From NCBI GenBank assembly GCA_028689025.1, contig JAQTXA010000018.1, positions 1 to 64,000 on the forward strand: DNA of 64,000 bases, read 5' to 3'. This document shows, piece by piece, positions 34,399 through 42,526 of this stretch (positions are counted from its first letter, which is position 1; each line of letters starts with the position of its first letter). The position numbers and the translations under genes were made by a program. The notes under the pieces were generated by a model that did not search any database, was not told the origin of the DNA, and saw only the letters and a program-made list of their open reading frames with translations. The DNA comes from Aliarcobacter sp. (lineage in GTDB: Bacteria > Campylobacterota > Campylobacteria > Campylobacterales > Arcobacteraceae).

Positions 34399-35403
34399 AT
34401 GAAAAAAACAAAATTGGAATATGTTTGGTTAGATGGATATAAACCTACACAAAGTTTAAGAAGTAAAACAAAAGTAGTTAAAAGTTTTAGTGGAAAATTA
34501 GAAGATTGTGAGATTTGGGGTTTTGATGGTTCATCAACACAACAAGCAACAGGAAATAATTCTGATTGTATTTTAAAACCAGTTGCTATTTATCCAGATC
34601 CAGCAAGAGCAAATGCTTTTATAGTTTTAAATGAAGTATTAAATTCAGATGATACAGCTCATGTTTCAAATACAAGAGCAACTATTGATAAAAAAAATGA
34701 CTTTTGGTTTGGCTTTGAACAAGAATATACTTTAATCGATTTAGATACAAATAAACCAATTGGTTTTCCTGAAGATGGATTTCCAGCACCTCAAGGTCCA
34801 TATTATTGCTCTGTTGGAGCCGCTAATGCTGTTGGAAGACAAATAGTAGAAGAACACTTAGATATGTGTATAGAAGCTGGTTTAAATATTGAGGGAATTA
34901 ACTCTGAAGTAATGATGGGACAATGGGAATATCAAATATTTTCAAAAAATGCCACAGAAGCTTGTGACCAACTATGGGTTGCTAGATATTTTTTAGAGAG
35001 AATTTGTGAACAATACAATGTAAAAGTAGATTTAAGCCCAAAACCAGTTGCAGGAGATTGGAATGGTGCAGGTATGCATGCAAATTTTTCAACTAAGGTA
35101 CTACGAAAATCAGGGGATAAAAAGATATTTGACAAAATTTGTGAAGCATTTAAAGAGACTCACTTGGAGCATATAAAAGTTTATGGTGCAGGTAATGAGT
35201 TAAGATTAACGGGTAAGCATGAAACTCAAAATATAAACTCATTTTCTTATGGAGTCTCTGATAGAGGTGCTTCAATTAGAATTCCCCTTGCAACTGTAAA
35301 AAATGATTGGAAAGGCAGAATCGAAGATAGAAGACCTGCTGCAAATGCAAATCCCTATGAAGTGGCGGCCATAATTATCAAAACTGTTAAAAGTGTTTTA
35401 TAA
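34399..35403 (+). CDS. type II (eukaryotic-type) glutamine synthetase
   Basis: A 334-residue glutamine synthetase, far shorter than the ~470-residue GSI enzyme usual in bacteria. Type II hallmarks are LEYVWLDGYKPTQSLRSKTKVV at the start, IWGFDGSSTQQATGNNSDC, FGFEQEYTLID (metal-binding Glu), GPYYCSVGA, PVAGDWNGAGMHANFST and SFSYGVSDRGASIRIP. It assimilates ammonium into glutamine in the cytoplasm, probably as a decamer. A second, GSI-type gene may exist elsewhere in the genome. AGGAG precedes the ATG. It is just upstream of a sigma-54-like promoter. Confidence 0.92.
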   Translation: MKKTKLEYVWLDGYKPTQSLRSKTKVVKSFSGKLEDCEIWGFDGSSTQQATGNNSDCILKPVAIYPDPARANAFIVLNEVLNSDDTAHVSNTRATIDKKNDFWFGFEQEYTLIDLDTNKPIGFPEDGFPAPQGPYYCSVGAANAVGRQIVEEHLDMCIEAGLNIEGINSEVMMGQWEYQIFSKNATEACDQLWVARYFLERICEQYNVKVDLSPKPVAGDWNGAGMHANFSTKVLRKSGDKKIFDKICEAFKETHLEHIKVYGAGNELRLTGKHETQNINSFSYGVSDRGASIRIPLATVKNDWKGRIEDRRPAANANPYEVAAIIIKTVKSVL

Positions 35404-35405
35404 AG

Positions 35406-35421
35406 AGGTATAGAAATTGCA
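35406..35421 (+). promoter_or_regulatory. putative sigma-54 (-24/-12) promoter before the MoxR gene
   Basis: AGGTATAGAAATTGCA has the invariant GG (35407-35408) and GC (35419-35420) separated by exactly 10 bases, the RpoN arrangement, with TTGCA at -12. Transcription would start near 35432. It is nearly identical to the site at 38300-38315, including TATGTAAAAAA about 10 bases downstream. Confidence 0.6.
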
Positions 35422-35448
35422 AGGTCTATGTAAAAAATAGGTTATAAA

Positions 35449-36456
35449 ATGGTAACTCCTTCAATTGGAACAATAGAACTATACAAACAACTTCAAATAT
35501 TACTAAAAAGTGATATGCCAGTTTTCATCCATGGAAGTCCAGGAATTGGAAAATCTTATATTGTAAATGATATTGCAAAAAAGAATAATTTAGAATTAGT
35601 TGATGTAAGACTTTCTCAACTTGATGCGGTTGATTTAAGAGGAATTCCAACAATTACAAACAATCAAACAGTTTGGATGCCACCAGTTTTTTTGCCACTT
35701 GACCAAAATTCAGCAGGGATTCTTTTTTTAGATGAGTTAAACTCAGCTTCACTATCTGTTCAAGCAGCAATTTATCAGCTTGTTCTTGATAGAAAAATAG
35801 GGGAGTATTCACTTCCAAAAAATTGGAAAATTGTATGTGCTGGAAATAAGATAAATGATAAAGGAATTGTTTTTAAACTTCCTAGTCCACTTGTAAATAG
35901 AATGGTTCATTTACTTTTAGAAGCAAAATATGATGACTTTAAAAATTGGGCGATTTTAAATAATATTCACTCATATATCTTAGGTTTTTTAGGTTTTAGA
36001 CCAGATTTATTAAGTAGTGAAGTTCCAAATGCAACTGAAACAAATCCTGCTTTTTGTACACCAAGGGCTTGGAGTATGATGTCAAATATTCTAAAAACAG
36101 AGAGTAATGTTAATCTTATCTCTCCAATCATTTATGGAACAGTGGGATATGCAGCTGCTGTTGAATTTATCTCATTTATAAAAGTTTATAAAACTTTACC
36201 AAATATTGATGATGTTCTAAATGGAACTTGTGAAATTATTCCGCAAGAACCAAGTGCTTTATACGCTTTATGTTCTGCTGTAATAGAAAAATATGAAAAT
36301 ACAAATCAAGCTATAAATATCTTTGCTTATAGTAAAAGTTTACCAGTTGAGTTTGCTGTTATGCTTATAAAAGATTTAATAGTAAAAGATGAAAACATAG
36401 CACTCTTAGATGAGTTTGATAAATGGATGGAGAAATATGGAGACTACATATTATAA
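35449..36456 (+). CDS. MoxR-type AAA+ ATPase
   Basis: A 335-residue AAA+ protein. Walker A is HGSPGIGKS (about 28-36), Walker B is ILFLDELNSA (about 90-99), and the sensor 1 Asn lies in VCAGNKIND; the arrangement is that of MoxR-type chaperone ATPases, which act with VWA-domain partners to assemble or activate metal enzymes or complexes. DLRGIPT after Walker A is typical. The next gene encodes the expected VWA partner and overlaps it by 20 bases, supporting a paired function. A sigma-54-like promoter lies upstream. Confidence 0.88.
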   Translation: MVTPSIGTIELYKQLQILLKSDMPVFIHGSPGIGKSYIVNDIAKKNNLELVDVRLSQLDAVDLRGIPTITNNQTVWMPPVFLPLDQNSAGILFLDELNSASLSVQAAIYQLVLDRKIGEYSLPKNWKIVCAGNKINDKGIVFKLPSPLVNRMVHLLLEAKYDDFKNWAILNNIHSYILGFLGFRPDLLSSEVPNATETNPAFCTPRAWSMMSNILKTESNVNLISPIIYGTVGYAAAVEFISFIKVYKTLPNIDDVLNGTCEIIPQEPSALYALCSAVIEKYENTNQAINIFAYSKSLPVEFAVMLIKDLIVKDENIALLDEFDKWMEKYGDYIL

Positions 36457-37624
36457 AGACATTTTTGAGAAAATTAGGATAAGTTTTTTATTTAACCATC
36501 CTTTTTTATCAGTTTTAGCTTTAAGTATAAATAGTGAGTTTAAAGGGAATATCAATAGTGCTTTTTTAACAGATGGTTTTAAAATCACAATTGATACGGA
36601 AAAATTAACACAATATTCAAGGGATGAGATTACATATTTATATGCTCATACTTTGCTTCATATTGTTTTAAAACATCCATATAGACAAAAAACGAGAGAT
36701 AGACATACTTGGAATCAAGCTTGTGATGTGGTAATAAACAATATCTTAACAACTTTTGAAAATGTTGGAACAAGACCAGCTGATGAGATACTTGATGTAA
36801 CTTTAAAAGATAAGTGTGTTGAAGAAGTTTATGAGATTTTATATAAAAAGAAAAAAGAGGAGTTAAGTAAAACAACTCCTGACAAAAAAGGAAATATAGA
36901 ATCAAATGCCTATGATAAATCAAAGTTAGATTTAGATGAGGTTTTAACAAAAAGCGAAAAAGTTAACCAAGAGAAACTAGATGGAATAATAATCCAAGCT
37001 TTAAGTCTTGCAAAAAAATCTTCAAATTTATATGAGGGAATGAGTATAGAAATAGATACATTGATAAAACCAGAAATAGATTTACACGATGTGTTAAAAG
37101 AGTATTTAATAAGTTCATTTTTTGAAAAACAAATCTCTTATGAAAGACCCAATAAAAGATTTATAGATAGAGGCATTTATATGCCAGGAACTAAAAAACT
37201 AAATGACAACCTAAATATTTTTGTAGCACTTGATAGCTCATCTAGTGTTAGCCTTGATGAGTATAAAAAGTTTTTAGGAATCATAAGTGAAATAGCTGAG
37301 AGTTTTTATGAGTATAAAATAGATATTTTACCCTTTGACTTAAAAGTTAGAAATGAATATATTATTAGTTTTGATAGCTTTAATCCTTTGAGTAATAAAG
37401 AGTTACTAATTCCTAAATCAAATGGTGGTACAAATTTTGATGAGCTATTAATTTATTTAAGAAAATCAAGTGAAGTAAGAAATGATAGTTTACTTATTGC
37501 TCTAACAGATGGAGAGTTTGATATAAGTGAGTCACTATTGTGTAATACACTTTTTATAATAAGTAATAAAAAAAATCTAAGAAAGTTTGAGCAATATGGA
37601 AGAGTTATTCAATTTAACATATAA
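36437..37624 (+). CDS. DUF2201-type VWA-like protein, MoxR partner
   Basis: About 395 residues from ATG 36437 (METTYYKDIF); an in-frame upstream ATG at 36410 would lengthen the overlap with the MoxR gene. The N-terminal half has the metallopeptidase-like helix AHTLLHIVLKHPYR with TWNQACDVVINNIL. The C-terminal half is a VWA-like domain with a MIDAS start LDSSSSVS and a TDGE segment. Such proteins pair with MoxR ATPases. The client is unknown. GGAG lies 4-5 bases before the chosen start. The following gene overlaps its 3' end. Confidence 0.85.
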   Translation: METTYYKDIFEKIRISFLFNHPFLSVLALSINSEFKGNINSAFLTDGFKITIDTEKLTQYSRDEITYLYAHTLLHIVLKHPYRQKTRDRHTWNQACDVVINNILTTFENVGTRPADEILDVTLKDKCVEEVYEILYKKKKEELSKTTPDKKGNIESNAYDKSKLDLDEVLTKSEKVNQEKLDGIIIQALSLAKKSSNLYEGMSIEIDTLIKPEIDLHDVLKEYLISSFFEKQISYERPNKRFIDRGIYMPGTKKLNDNLNIFVALDSSSSVSLDEYKKFLGIISEIAESFYEYKIDILPFDLKVRNEYIISFDSFNPLSNKELLIPKSNGGTNFDELLIYLRKSSEVRNDSLLIALTDGEFDISESLLCNTLFIISNKKNLRKFEQYGRVIQFNI

Positions 37625-38297
37625 AGAAGAAGTTGAAGAGTTAAAAGAGGAAGATGATTTTGAAGCCTTAGGGGATGAAAAGTATTTAAATCATCCAGAT
37701 ATGGAAGCTAGACTTTATTGGGCTTTTTGTAGACCAAATGGCTCATGTGAAGCACAAATAGAAGATATTGAACCACTTGTTTCTATTATGGCTTTTAATC
37801 ACTCAAAACTAAATGCTTTTAAAAGATTTTCTCTACTTCATAGAGATGTTGTAGATAAGGAAGATTTACGAGTAAAAATAAAAAATAGAACAAGAATGCT
37901 TTTTAGGTCTTTAATAGATGATGATTTTAAAGAGTTAAATAAAGTATTACAAATAGTTCCAGTTTTTTTAGATGTAGCAGTGGATCAGTTAAAAAATGGA
38001 AGAAAATGGAATGACATTTTTGCTGATGAAATAGAAGCTACAATATTTTTGCAAAGAGCGCATGAGTATATAGATGAAGACTTTAAAGAGGCTCTGTTTT
38101 ATAAACTAAAAGATGTAAGTGAATTAAGCCAAGATGAGTTAAAAGAGCATTTAGAGTATTTAATACAAAAGAAAGAGCTAATAGATATTTTAATATTAGA
38201 ACACTACAAAAAAGAGATAGAAAAATGGAGTAATAAAAGCTCTCTTCATCTCTTACAAAAAATGGCTATAAGTAAGCTTGTGGATAAGCTATTTTAA
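37596..38297 (+). CDS. hypothetical protein of the MoxR-VWA operon
   Basis: A 233-residue acidic, all-helical protein with no family I recognise. It opens MEELFNLTYKEEVEELKEED and has KYLNHPDMEARLYWAFCRPNG near residue 30, then mostly amphipathic helices. ATG 37596 is preferred over an in-frame TTG at 37587. It overlaps the VWA gene by 29 bases, so the three genes (MoxR, VWA, this one) form a translationally coupled unit; it may be the client or an adaptor. Confidence 0.72.
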   Translation: MEELFNLTYKEEVEELKEEDDFEALGDEKYLNHPDMEARLYWAFCRPNGSCEAQIEDIEPLVSIMAFNHSKLNAFKRFSLLHRDVVDKEDLRVKIKNRTRMLFRSLIDDDFKELNKVLQIVPVFLDVAVDQLKNGRKWNDIFADEIEATIFLQRAHEYIDEDFKEALFYKLKDVSELSQDELKEHLEYLIQKKELIDILILEHYKKEIEKWSNKSSLHLLQKMAISKLVDKLF

Positions 38298-38299
38298 TA

Positions 38300-38315
38300 A
38301 GGTATAGAATTTGCA
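38300..38315 (+). promoter_or_regulatory. putative sigma-54 (-24/-12) promoter before the ArsC/NifO-like gene
   Basis: AGGTATAGAATTTGCA has GG (38301-38302) and GC (38313-38314) with a 10-base spacer. It matches the site at 35406-35421 in 15 of 16 bases and shares the downstream TATGTAAAAAA. Transcription would start near 38326. Confidence 0.6.
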
Positions 38316-38340
38316 TATAAGTATGTAAAAAAGAGAGATT

Positions 38341-38766
38341 ATGAGCAATTTCACATTCTATAATTTTACATTTTACGAAAAAACTGGTTGTAGCGGTAAT
38401 GCTAAACAAAAAGAGTTACTAAAAAGTCATAATATTTCTTTTAGTGTAAAAAGTCTACTTGATACAAAATGGACAACGCAAACTCTTGGAGAGTTTTTTA
38501 AAGGTTTAGAAGTAATTGATATATTCAATCCTTTTGCTCCACAAATAAGAGATAATGAGATAGACATAAACACTTTGTCAAAAGATGAAGCGATAGAGCT
38601 TATGATAAAAAATCCAATTTTAATTAAAAGACCATTGTTAGATATAAATGGAGTTAAACTTTGTGGATTTGATATTGAAAAAATAAACGAGTTATTAAAT
38701 ACAAATATAGATACAAACAAAAAACTAAATACTTGTTCAAGTAGTGACTCATGCACAAATGTTTAA
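38341..38766 (+). CDS. ArsC/Spx-fold protein, NifO (nitrogenase-associated)-like
   Basis: A 141-residue thioredoxin-fold protein of the ArsC/Spx superfamily. FYEKTGCSGNAKQKELLKSH (about 11-30) has a single Cys where ArsC has its catalytic cysteine; WTTQTLGEFFKGL, DIFNPFAPQIRDNEID and LMIKNPILIKRPLL follow in the order seen in NifO-type nitrogenase-associated proteins. The NPFAP segment favours NifO over ArsC. If correct, it links this cluster to nitrogen metabolism, which fits the sigma-54-like promoter. The C-terminus is Cys/Ser-rich (TCSSSDSC). Confidence 0.75.
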   Translation: MSNFTFYNFTFYEKTGCSGNAKQKELLKSHNISFSVKSLLDTKWTTQTLGEFFKGLEVIDIFNPFAPQIRDNEIDINTLSKDEAIELMIKNPILIKRPLLDINGVKLCGFDIEKINELLNTNIDTNKKLNTCSSSDSCTNV

Positions 38767-39050
38767 TTGAAATTTGCCAAGAGTTTGAAACTGTAAAAGA
38801 TTTTCTAACAGATACCACAAAAGAGAAAGAAGAGATAATAAATGCTCTTTTTTTAGATTTTATGGAGTGTTTTCCTTCAATAAAAGAGGAAAAACTAAGA
38901 TATCCAAAAGAGTTCATACATGATGTGAGTTTGTTCAACGAGGGAAATTTTATGCTTGTTCAAAAATTCCAAGATGTTCAAATGAGATATTTGATGTTAA
39001 GTGATTTTTATGATTATGCAAGATTAACAAAGAAATATATAAAAACTTAA
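38751..39050 (+). CDS. hypothetical protein coupled to the ArsC/NifO-like gene
   Basis: A 99-residue helical protein of unknown family (MHKCLIEICQEFETVKDFL...), with conserved-looking aromatic patches FMECFPSIKEEKLRYP and FYDYARLTKKYIKT. It overlaps the preceding gene by 16 bases, so it is co-translated with it. No signal or membrane span is visible. A partner role for the ArsC/NifO-like protein is plausible but unproven. Confidence 0.68.
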   Translation: MHKCLIEICQEFETVKDFLTDTTKEKEEIINALFLDFMECFPSIKEEKLRYPKEFIHDVSLFNEGNFMLVQKFQDVQMRYLMLSDFYDYARLTKKYIKT

Positions 39051-39062
39051 TATAATTGCGCC

Positions 39063-39542
39063 ATGCAAAAAGATTTAATTACAAAACATGGTTTCGAAAA
39101 AATAGTAAAAGAGTTCAAAGGTTTACTCAAAGAGAAAACCTATTGGGTGAAAGAGAAAGAAATCGCCGCACAACTCGGCGATAGAAGTGAAAATGCTGAA
39201 TATATAGCTGCAAAAGAACAGATACGAAATACTGATAAAAGACTTCGTTTTTTAGATAGGATTATAAACAATAGTGAAGTAATTGATATATCTTTGATTC
39301 CACATACAAAAGTAAATTTTGGATCAGTTATTGTGGTTGAAGATTTGAATACTCAAAAAGAGAAAACTTTTATAATTCTAGGAACTCACGAAACAAATCC
39401 AAATGAAAATAAAATATCAAATAAATCTCCAGTTGGTAAAGCTTTGTTAAATAAAACTTTAAATGAAGAGTTTGAATTTTCTATAAATGATAACTTCTTC
39501 GAATACAAAATAATTTCAATAAAAGAGTATAAGTTTGAATAG
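39063..39542 (+). CDS. greB: transcription elongation factor GreB
   Basis: A 159-residue Gre factor that binds the RNA polymerase secondary channel and triggers cleavage of backtracked RNA. The N-terminal coiled coil carries the acidic tip region QLGDRSENAEYIAAKEQIR (Asp and Glu of the catalytic tip, about 40-50), and the C-terminal FKBP-like domain follows (VNFGSVIVVEDLNTQKEKTF). The C-terminus is shorter than usual. The start lies in TATAATTGCGCC-ATG with little ribosome site, so translation may depend on upstream genes or be leaderless. Confidence 0.88.
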   Translation: MQKDLITKHGFEKIVKEFKGLLKEKTYWVKEKEIAAQLGDRSENAEYIAAKEQIRNTDKRLRFLDRIINNSEVIDISLIPHTKVNFGSVIVVEDLNTQKEKTFIILGTHETNPNENKISNKSPVGKALLNKTLNEEFEFSINDNFFEYKIISIKEYKFE

Positions 39543-40452
39543 TATAAATATAGAAAAATTAAAAGAGATAATTCTTAAAAATCTTGAAAATAAAAGTGTA
39601 GATTTCAAGAGAGTTTTCCATGGTCGTGGGAACTTTTATGATGATTTTAATTACTTAGTGGTTGATAGTATAAATGATATTTTAATGGCAACTTTTTTCG
39701 AAGAAGTTGATGTTGATACTCAAAAAGAGATAACAAAAATACTTGATGAGGTTTATGCCACAAAAGGTTTTAAAACTCTGATAATTCAAAGAAGATATAA
39801 AAAAGATAATCTTTATGAAATTCTAAGAGGGAAAATCCCTGAAAATCCCATTGCCTATGAAAATGGTTTAAAATATGCGCTGAATTTTTCAAATCAAAAT
39901 ATAGGAATTTTTCCAGATATGAAAAATGGAAGAAGTTTTATAAAAGAGATTTCAAAAGATAAAAATGTTCTAAATCTTTTCTCTTATACTTGTGCTTTTT
40001 CTGTTTGTGCCATAAGTGGTGGAGCTTTAAAAGTTGTAAATGTGGATATGGCAAAAAATGCACTAACAACTGGAAGAACAAATCATCATCTAAATAATCT
40101 TGATACAAAAAAAGTAAAATTTTTACCATACGATATTTTAAAATCATGGAATAGAATCAAAAAAGAGGGACCTTATGAAATTATCGTAATTGATCCACCA
40201 TCTCTTCAAAAGGGAAGCTTTGAAGCTAGCAAAGATTATGAAAAAATCATCAGAAGATTAAATGAATTAGCAGCTCCAAACTGTACCATATTGTCATGTT
40301 TAAATGCTCCTGACCTTGATTCTGATTTTATAAAAAATAAATTCTCAGAGTTTGCACCATCTTTTAAATTTGTAAGAAGATTGGAAAATGTAGAAGAATT
40401 TGTAGCAATTGATGAAGAAAAAAGCCTGAAAAATCTCATTTTCTCAAACTAA
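39535..40452 (+). CDS. class I SAM-dependent rRNA methyltransferase (RlmI-like)
   Basis: A 305-residue methyltransferase. The SAM-binding motif I region is KNVLNLFSYTCAFSVCAISGGA (about 142-163), followed by VVNVDMAKNAL (motif II) and the catalytic IVIDPPSLQKGSF (motif IV). This is the arrangement of RlmI/RlmK cytosine or guanine methyltransferases of 23S rRNA, but no N-terminal PUA domain is present, so the target is uncertain. The start is TTG 39535, overlapping greB by 8 bases. A terminator follows. Confidence 0.85.
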   Translation: MNSINIEKLKEIILKNLENKSVDFKRVFHGRGNFYDDFNYLVVDSINDILMATFFEEVDVDTQKEITKILDEVYATKGFKTLIIQRRYKKDNLYEILRGKIPENPIAYENGLKYALNFSNQNIGIFPDMKNGRSFIKEISKDKNVLNLFSYTCAFSVCAISGGALKVVNVDMAKNALTTGRTNHHLNNLDTKKVKFLPYDILKSWNRIKKEGPYEIIVIDPPSLQKGSFEASKDYEKIIRRLNELAAPNCTILSCLNAPDLDSDFIKNKFSEFAPSFKFVRRLENVEEFVAIDEEKSLKNLIFSN

Positions 40453-40477
40453 AGAAGACTAATTTTATCTTCTTTAG
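40449..40477 (+). terminator. hairpin terminator after the methyltransferase gene
   Basis: CTAAAGAAGA (40449-40458) pairs with TCTTCTTTAG (40468-40477) around a 9-base loop, overlapping the stop codon. No strong T-run follows, so efficiency may be partial. Confidence 0.55.
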
Positions 40478-40523
40478 GCTAAAATCCCGCCTTAAAAAAT
40501 TGTTTATTAAGAAGGGTTATATA

Positions 40524-41777
40524 ATGGTAGAAAAAAACCGTTGGCTTATGGCTTTAAGTGCTGTGGGTGTTCATATATGTATTGGTTCTGTTTATGCTTG
40601 GAGTGTTTATGTAAAACCTATCCAAGCTCAAATGAACTGGGATTTAACAGATGTTACTATTGCTTTTAGTGTTGCTATATTTTTCTTAGGTTTAAGTGCT
40701 GCGTTAATGGGAAAATTTGTTGAGAAAAATGGTCCAAGAGTCTCTGCAATAATTGCAGCTTCACTTTTTGGTCTAGGAACTATGGGTTCAGGATTAGCAA
40801 TAATGATGGAATCAAAACTGTTGTTATACTTTTTCTATGGAGTTCTTGGTGGTTGTGGTCTTGGAATTGGATATATTTCCCCTGTTTCAACTTTAGTAAA
40901 ATGGTTTCCTGATAAAAGAGGAATGGCAACAGGACTTGCAATCATGGGATTTGGATTTGCTTCTGCTGTTTGGGGACCAACAATTAAAATTTTGATTGAA
41001 GCTGTTGGAATTTCAGGAACATTTTTTATTTTAGGTGCAACTTATTTTGTAATAATGTTTTCATCAGCACTATATTTAGAAAAACCACATGATGAGTATT
41101 TACCAAAAAGATTTGAGCAAAAAATCAAAGAGGGTAAAAAGAAAATCAAAGAAGATTTAGCTTTTATTGGTTTAAGTGAAGCTATTAAAACACCTAGATT
41201 TTATGGTCTTTGGATAATGTTATTTATAAATATCACTTGTGGTATTGCAATTATTGGAGTTGCGTCTCCACTTTTACAAGAAGTTCTAGGAATGACTGCA
41301 ATTGCAGCAGCTGCTGCTGTTGGTTTAATGGGAATTTTTAATGGAGCAGGGCGACTTATTTGGGCATCGTTAAGTGATTATTTAACAAGACCAATTGTAT
41401 ATGTTATATTTTTTGCAACTCAAATTGTGGCATTTTATATGTTGCCATCAATTAAAGAGATAGTTGTATTTCAAGTAGTTTTATACTTTATTATGACTTG
41501 TTATGGTGGAGGATTTGCTTCAATTCCTGCATATATCGGTGATATTTTTGGAACAAAAGAACTTGGTGCAATTCATGGATATATTTTAACAGCATGGGCA
41601 GCAGCAGGGCTTGTTGGACCACTAATTATTTCTATGGTAAAAGATGCAACGGGTTCATACTCTCAAACACTTTACGTATTTGCAGGATTTTTTATCATTG
41701 CATTTATAGTTTCAATTGCTATGATTATAAATATCAAATCAATTCAAAAGAAAAAATTAAAACATCATAATCACTAA
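40524..41777 (+). CDS. OxlT-like MFS transporter (oxalate/formate antiporter family)
   Basis: A 417-residue, 12-span major facilitator protein. The N-terminal segment WLMALSAVGVHICIGSVYAWSV and LGGCGLGIGYISPVSTLVKWFPDKRGMATG (about 105-140) are characteristic of the OxlT/oxalate-formate antiporter group; GGFASIPAYIGDIFGTKELGAIHG (about 330) is the matching second-half motif. It carries a small organic anion; the substrate is unknown. ATG 40524 is chosen because GAAGGG lies 7 bases upstream and an in-frame TTG at 40500 adds a poor N-terminus. Confidence 0.88.
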   Translation: MVEKNRWLMALSAVGVHICIGSVYAWSVYVKPIQAQMNWDLTDVTIAFSVAIFFLGLSAALMGKFVEKNGPRVSAIIAASLFGLGTMGSGLAIMMESKLLLYFFYGVLGGCGLGIGYISPVSTLVKWFPDKRGMATGLAIMGFGFASAVWGPTIKILIEAVGISGTFFILGATYFVIMFSSALYLEKPHDEYLPKRFEQKIKEGKKKIKEDLAFIGLSEAIKTPRFYGLWIMLFINITCGIAIIGVASPLLQEVLGMTAIAAAAAVGLMGIFNGAGRLIWASLSDYLTRPIVYVIFFATQIVAFYMLPSIKEIVVFQVVLYFIMTCYGGGFASIPAYIGDIFGTKELGAIHGYILTAWAAAGLVGPLIISMVKDATGSYSQTLYVFAGFFIIAFIVSIAMIINIKSIQKKKLKHHNH

Positions 41778-41778
41778 C

Positions 41779-41806
41779 AAAAGAGTAGGGTTCTTCCTAC
41801 TCTTTT
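41779..41806. terminator. bidirectional terminator between the MFS gene and the guanidine operon
   Basis: AAAAGAGTAGG (41779-41789) and CCTACTCTTTT (41796-41806) form a perfect 11-bp stem with A and T runs at either side, serving convergent transcripts. Confidence 0.88.
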
Positions 41807-41812
41807 ATAAAA

Positions 41813-42142
41813 TTAGTTGGAAAGTTTTAATCCAACTATTCCAATAATAATCAAAAGAATCGAACCTATTTTTTGTAAATTTAAATCTGTATTTGAGTAA
41901 AAATATTCAATCACAACCAACGAAATAATACCAATAGCACACCAAACTGCGTAAGCTACACTAACTGGAAGAACTTTCATGGATTTTGAAAGAAGGAAAA
42001 AACTACATATTACTAAAATCAAAGTAATAATTGTAGGCATGGGTTTAGTAAAACCATCACTAAACTTTAATCCCATTGCCCACAGTGCTTCAAGTAATCC
42101 AGCAATAACTAGATAACTCCAAGCAAGAGCTGTTATTGACAT
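41813..42142 (-). CDS. gdx: guanidinium exporter Gdx (SMR family)
   Basis: A 109-residue small multidrug resistance protein with four membrane helices. WSYLVIAGLLEALWAMGLKFSDGFT carries the essential membrane Glu18, and the SugE/Gdx form (ALWAMGLK, AYAVWCAIG) separates it from EmrE-type drug exporters. Gdx proteins export guanidinium in exchange for protons. Its place as the last gene of an operon with a guanidine-I riboswitch supports this strongly. It overlaps the preceding gene by 10 bases. Confidence 0.92.
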   Translation of the reverse strand: MSITALAWSYLVIAGLLEALWAMGLKFSDGFTKPMPTIITLILVICSFFLLSKSMKVLPVSVAYAVWCAIGIISLVVIEYFYSNTDLNLQKIGSILLIIIGIVGLKLSN

Positions 42143-42525
42143 AAAAAAGCTCTCCAGCTTTTTAATTCACTTATCTCTTTTGCATCTTTTATATAATCAC
42201 TTTCACATAAAAATCCATAAATAGTAGTTTCATCTTCTAAAAAAACTGTTCCAATTCCAAGTGGTGAAGTAATTTGTTTCATAAACTTTCCAAAGTTTTC
42301 AACTCTCATTGACCAAATTTCAACTTCTATTTGAGTATTACACGAAGAATCATATACCATTCCTGGGCGGATTGGATTTTTATTTTCAAGTAAAAAAAGT
42401 CTATAACCTTTTTTAGTTTTTGCCTGTTTTACTAAAGTTGCATCCAAATCAGTAAGTTGCCAATTTAATGGCAATCCACTCATGTGAGCTCCACAAACTC
42501 CTACTAATATTTCATTTTCACTCAT
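42133..42525 (-). CDS. allophanate hydrolase C-terminal domain as a separate protein
   Basis: A 130-residue protein matching the C-terminal domain of full-length allophanate hydrolase (AtzF): VGVCGAHMSGLPLNWQLTDLDATLVKQA, YRLFLLENKNPIRPGMVYD, and IGTVFLEDETTIYGFLCE. The fold is gamma-glutamylcyclotransferase-like. In AtzF this domain handles conversion of the product N-carboxycarbamate. Here it is a separate gene, one base after the amidase gene, so the enzyme is split into two subunits. The ATG follows directly on the amidase stop region. Confidence 0.85.
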   Translation of the reverse strand: MSENEILVGVCGAHMSGLPLNWQLTDLDATLVKQAKTKKGYRLFLLENKNPIRPGMVYDSSCNTQIEVEIWSMRVENFGKFMKQITSPLGIGTVFLEDETTIYGFLCESDYIKDAKEISELKSWRAFLCQ

Positions 42526-42526
42526 A

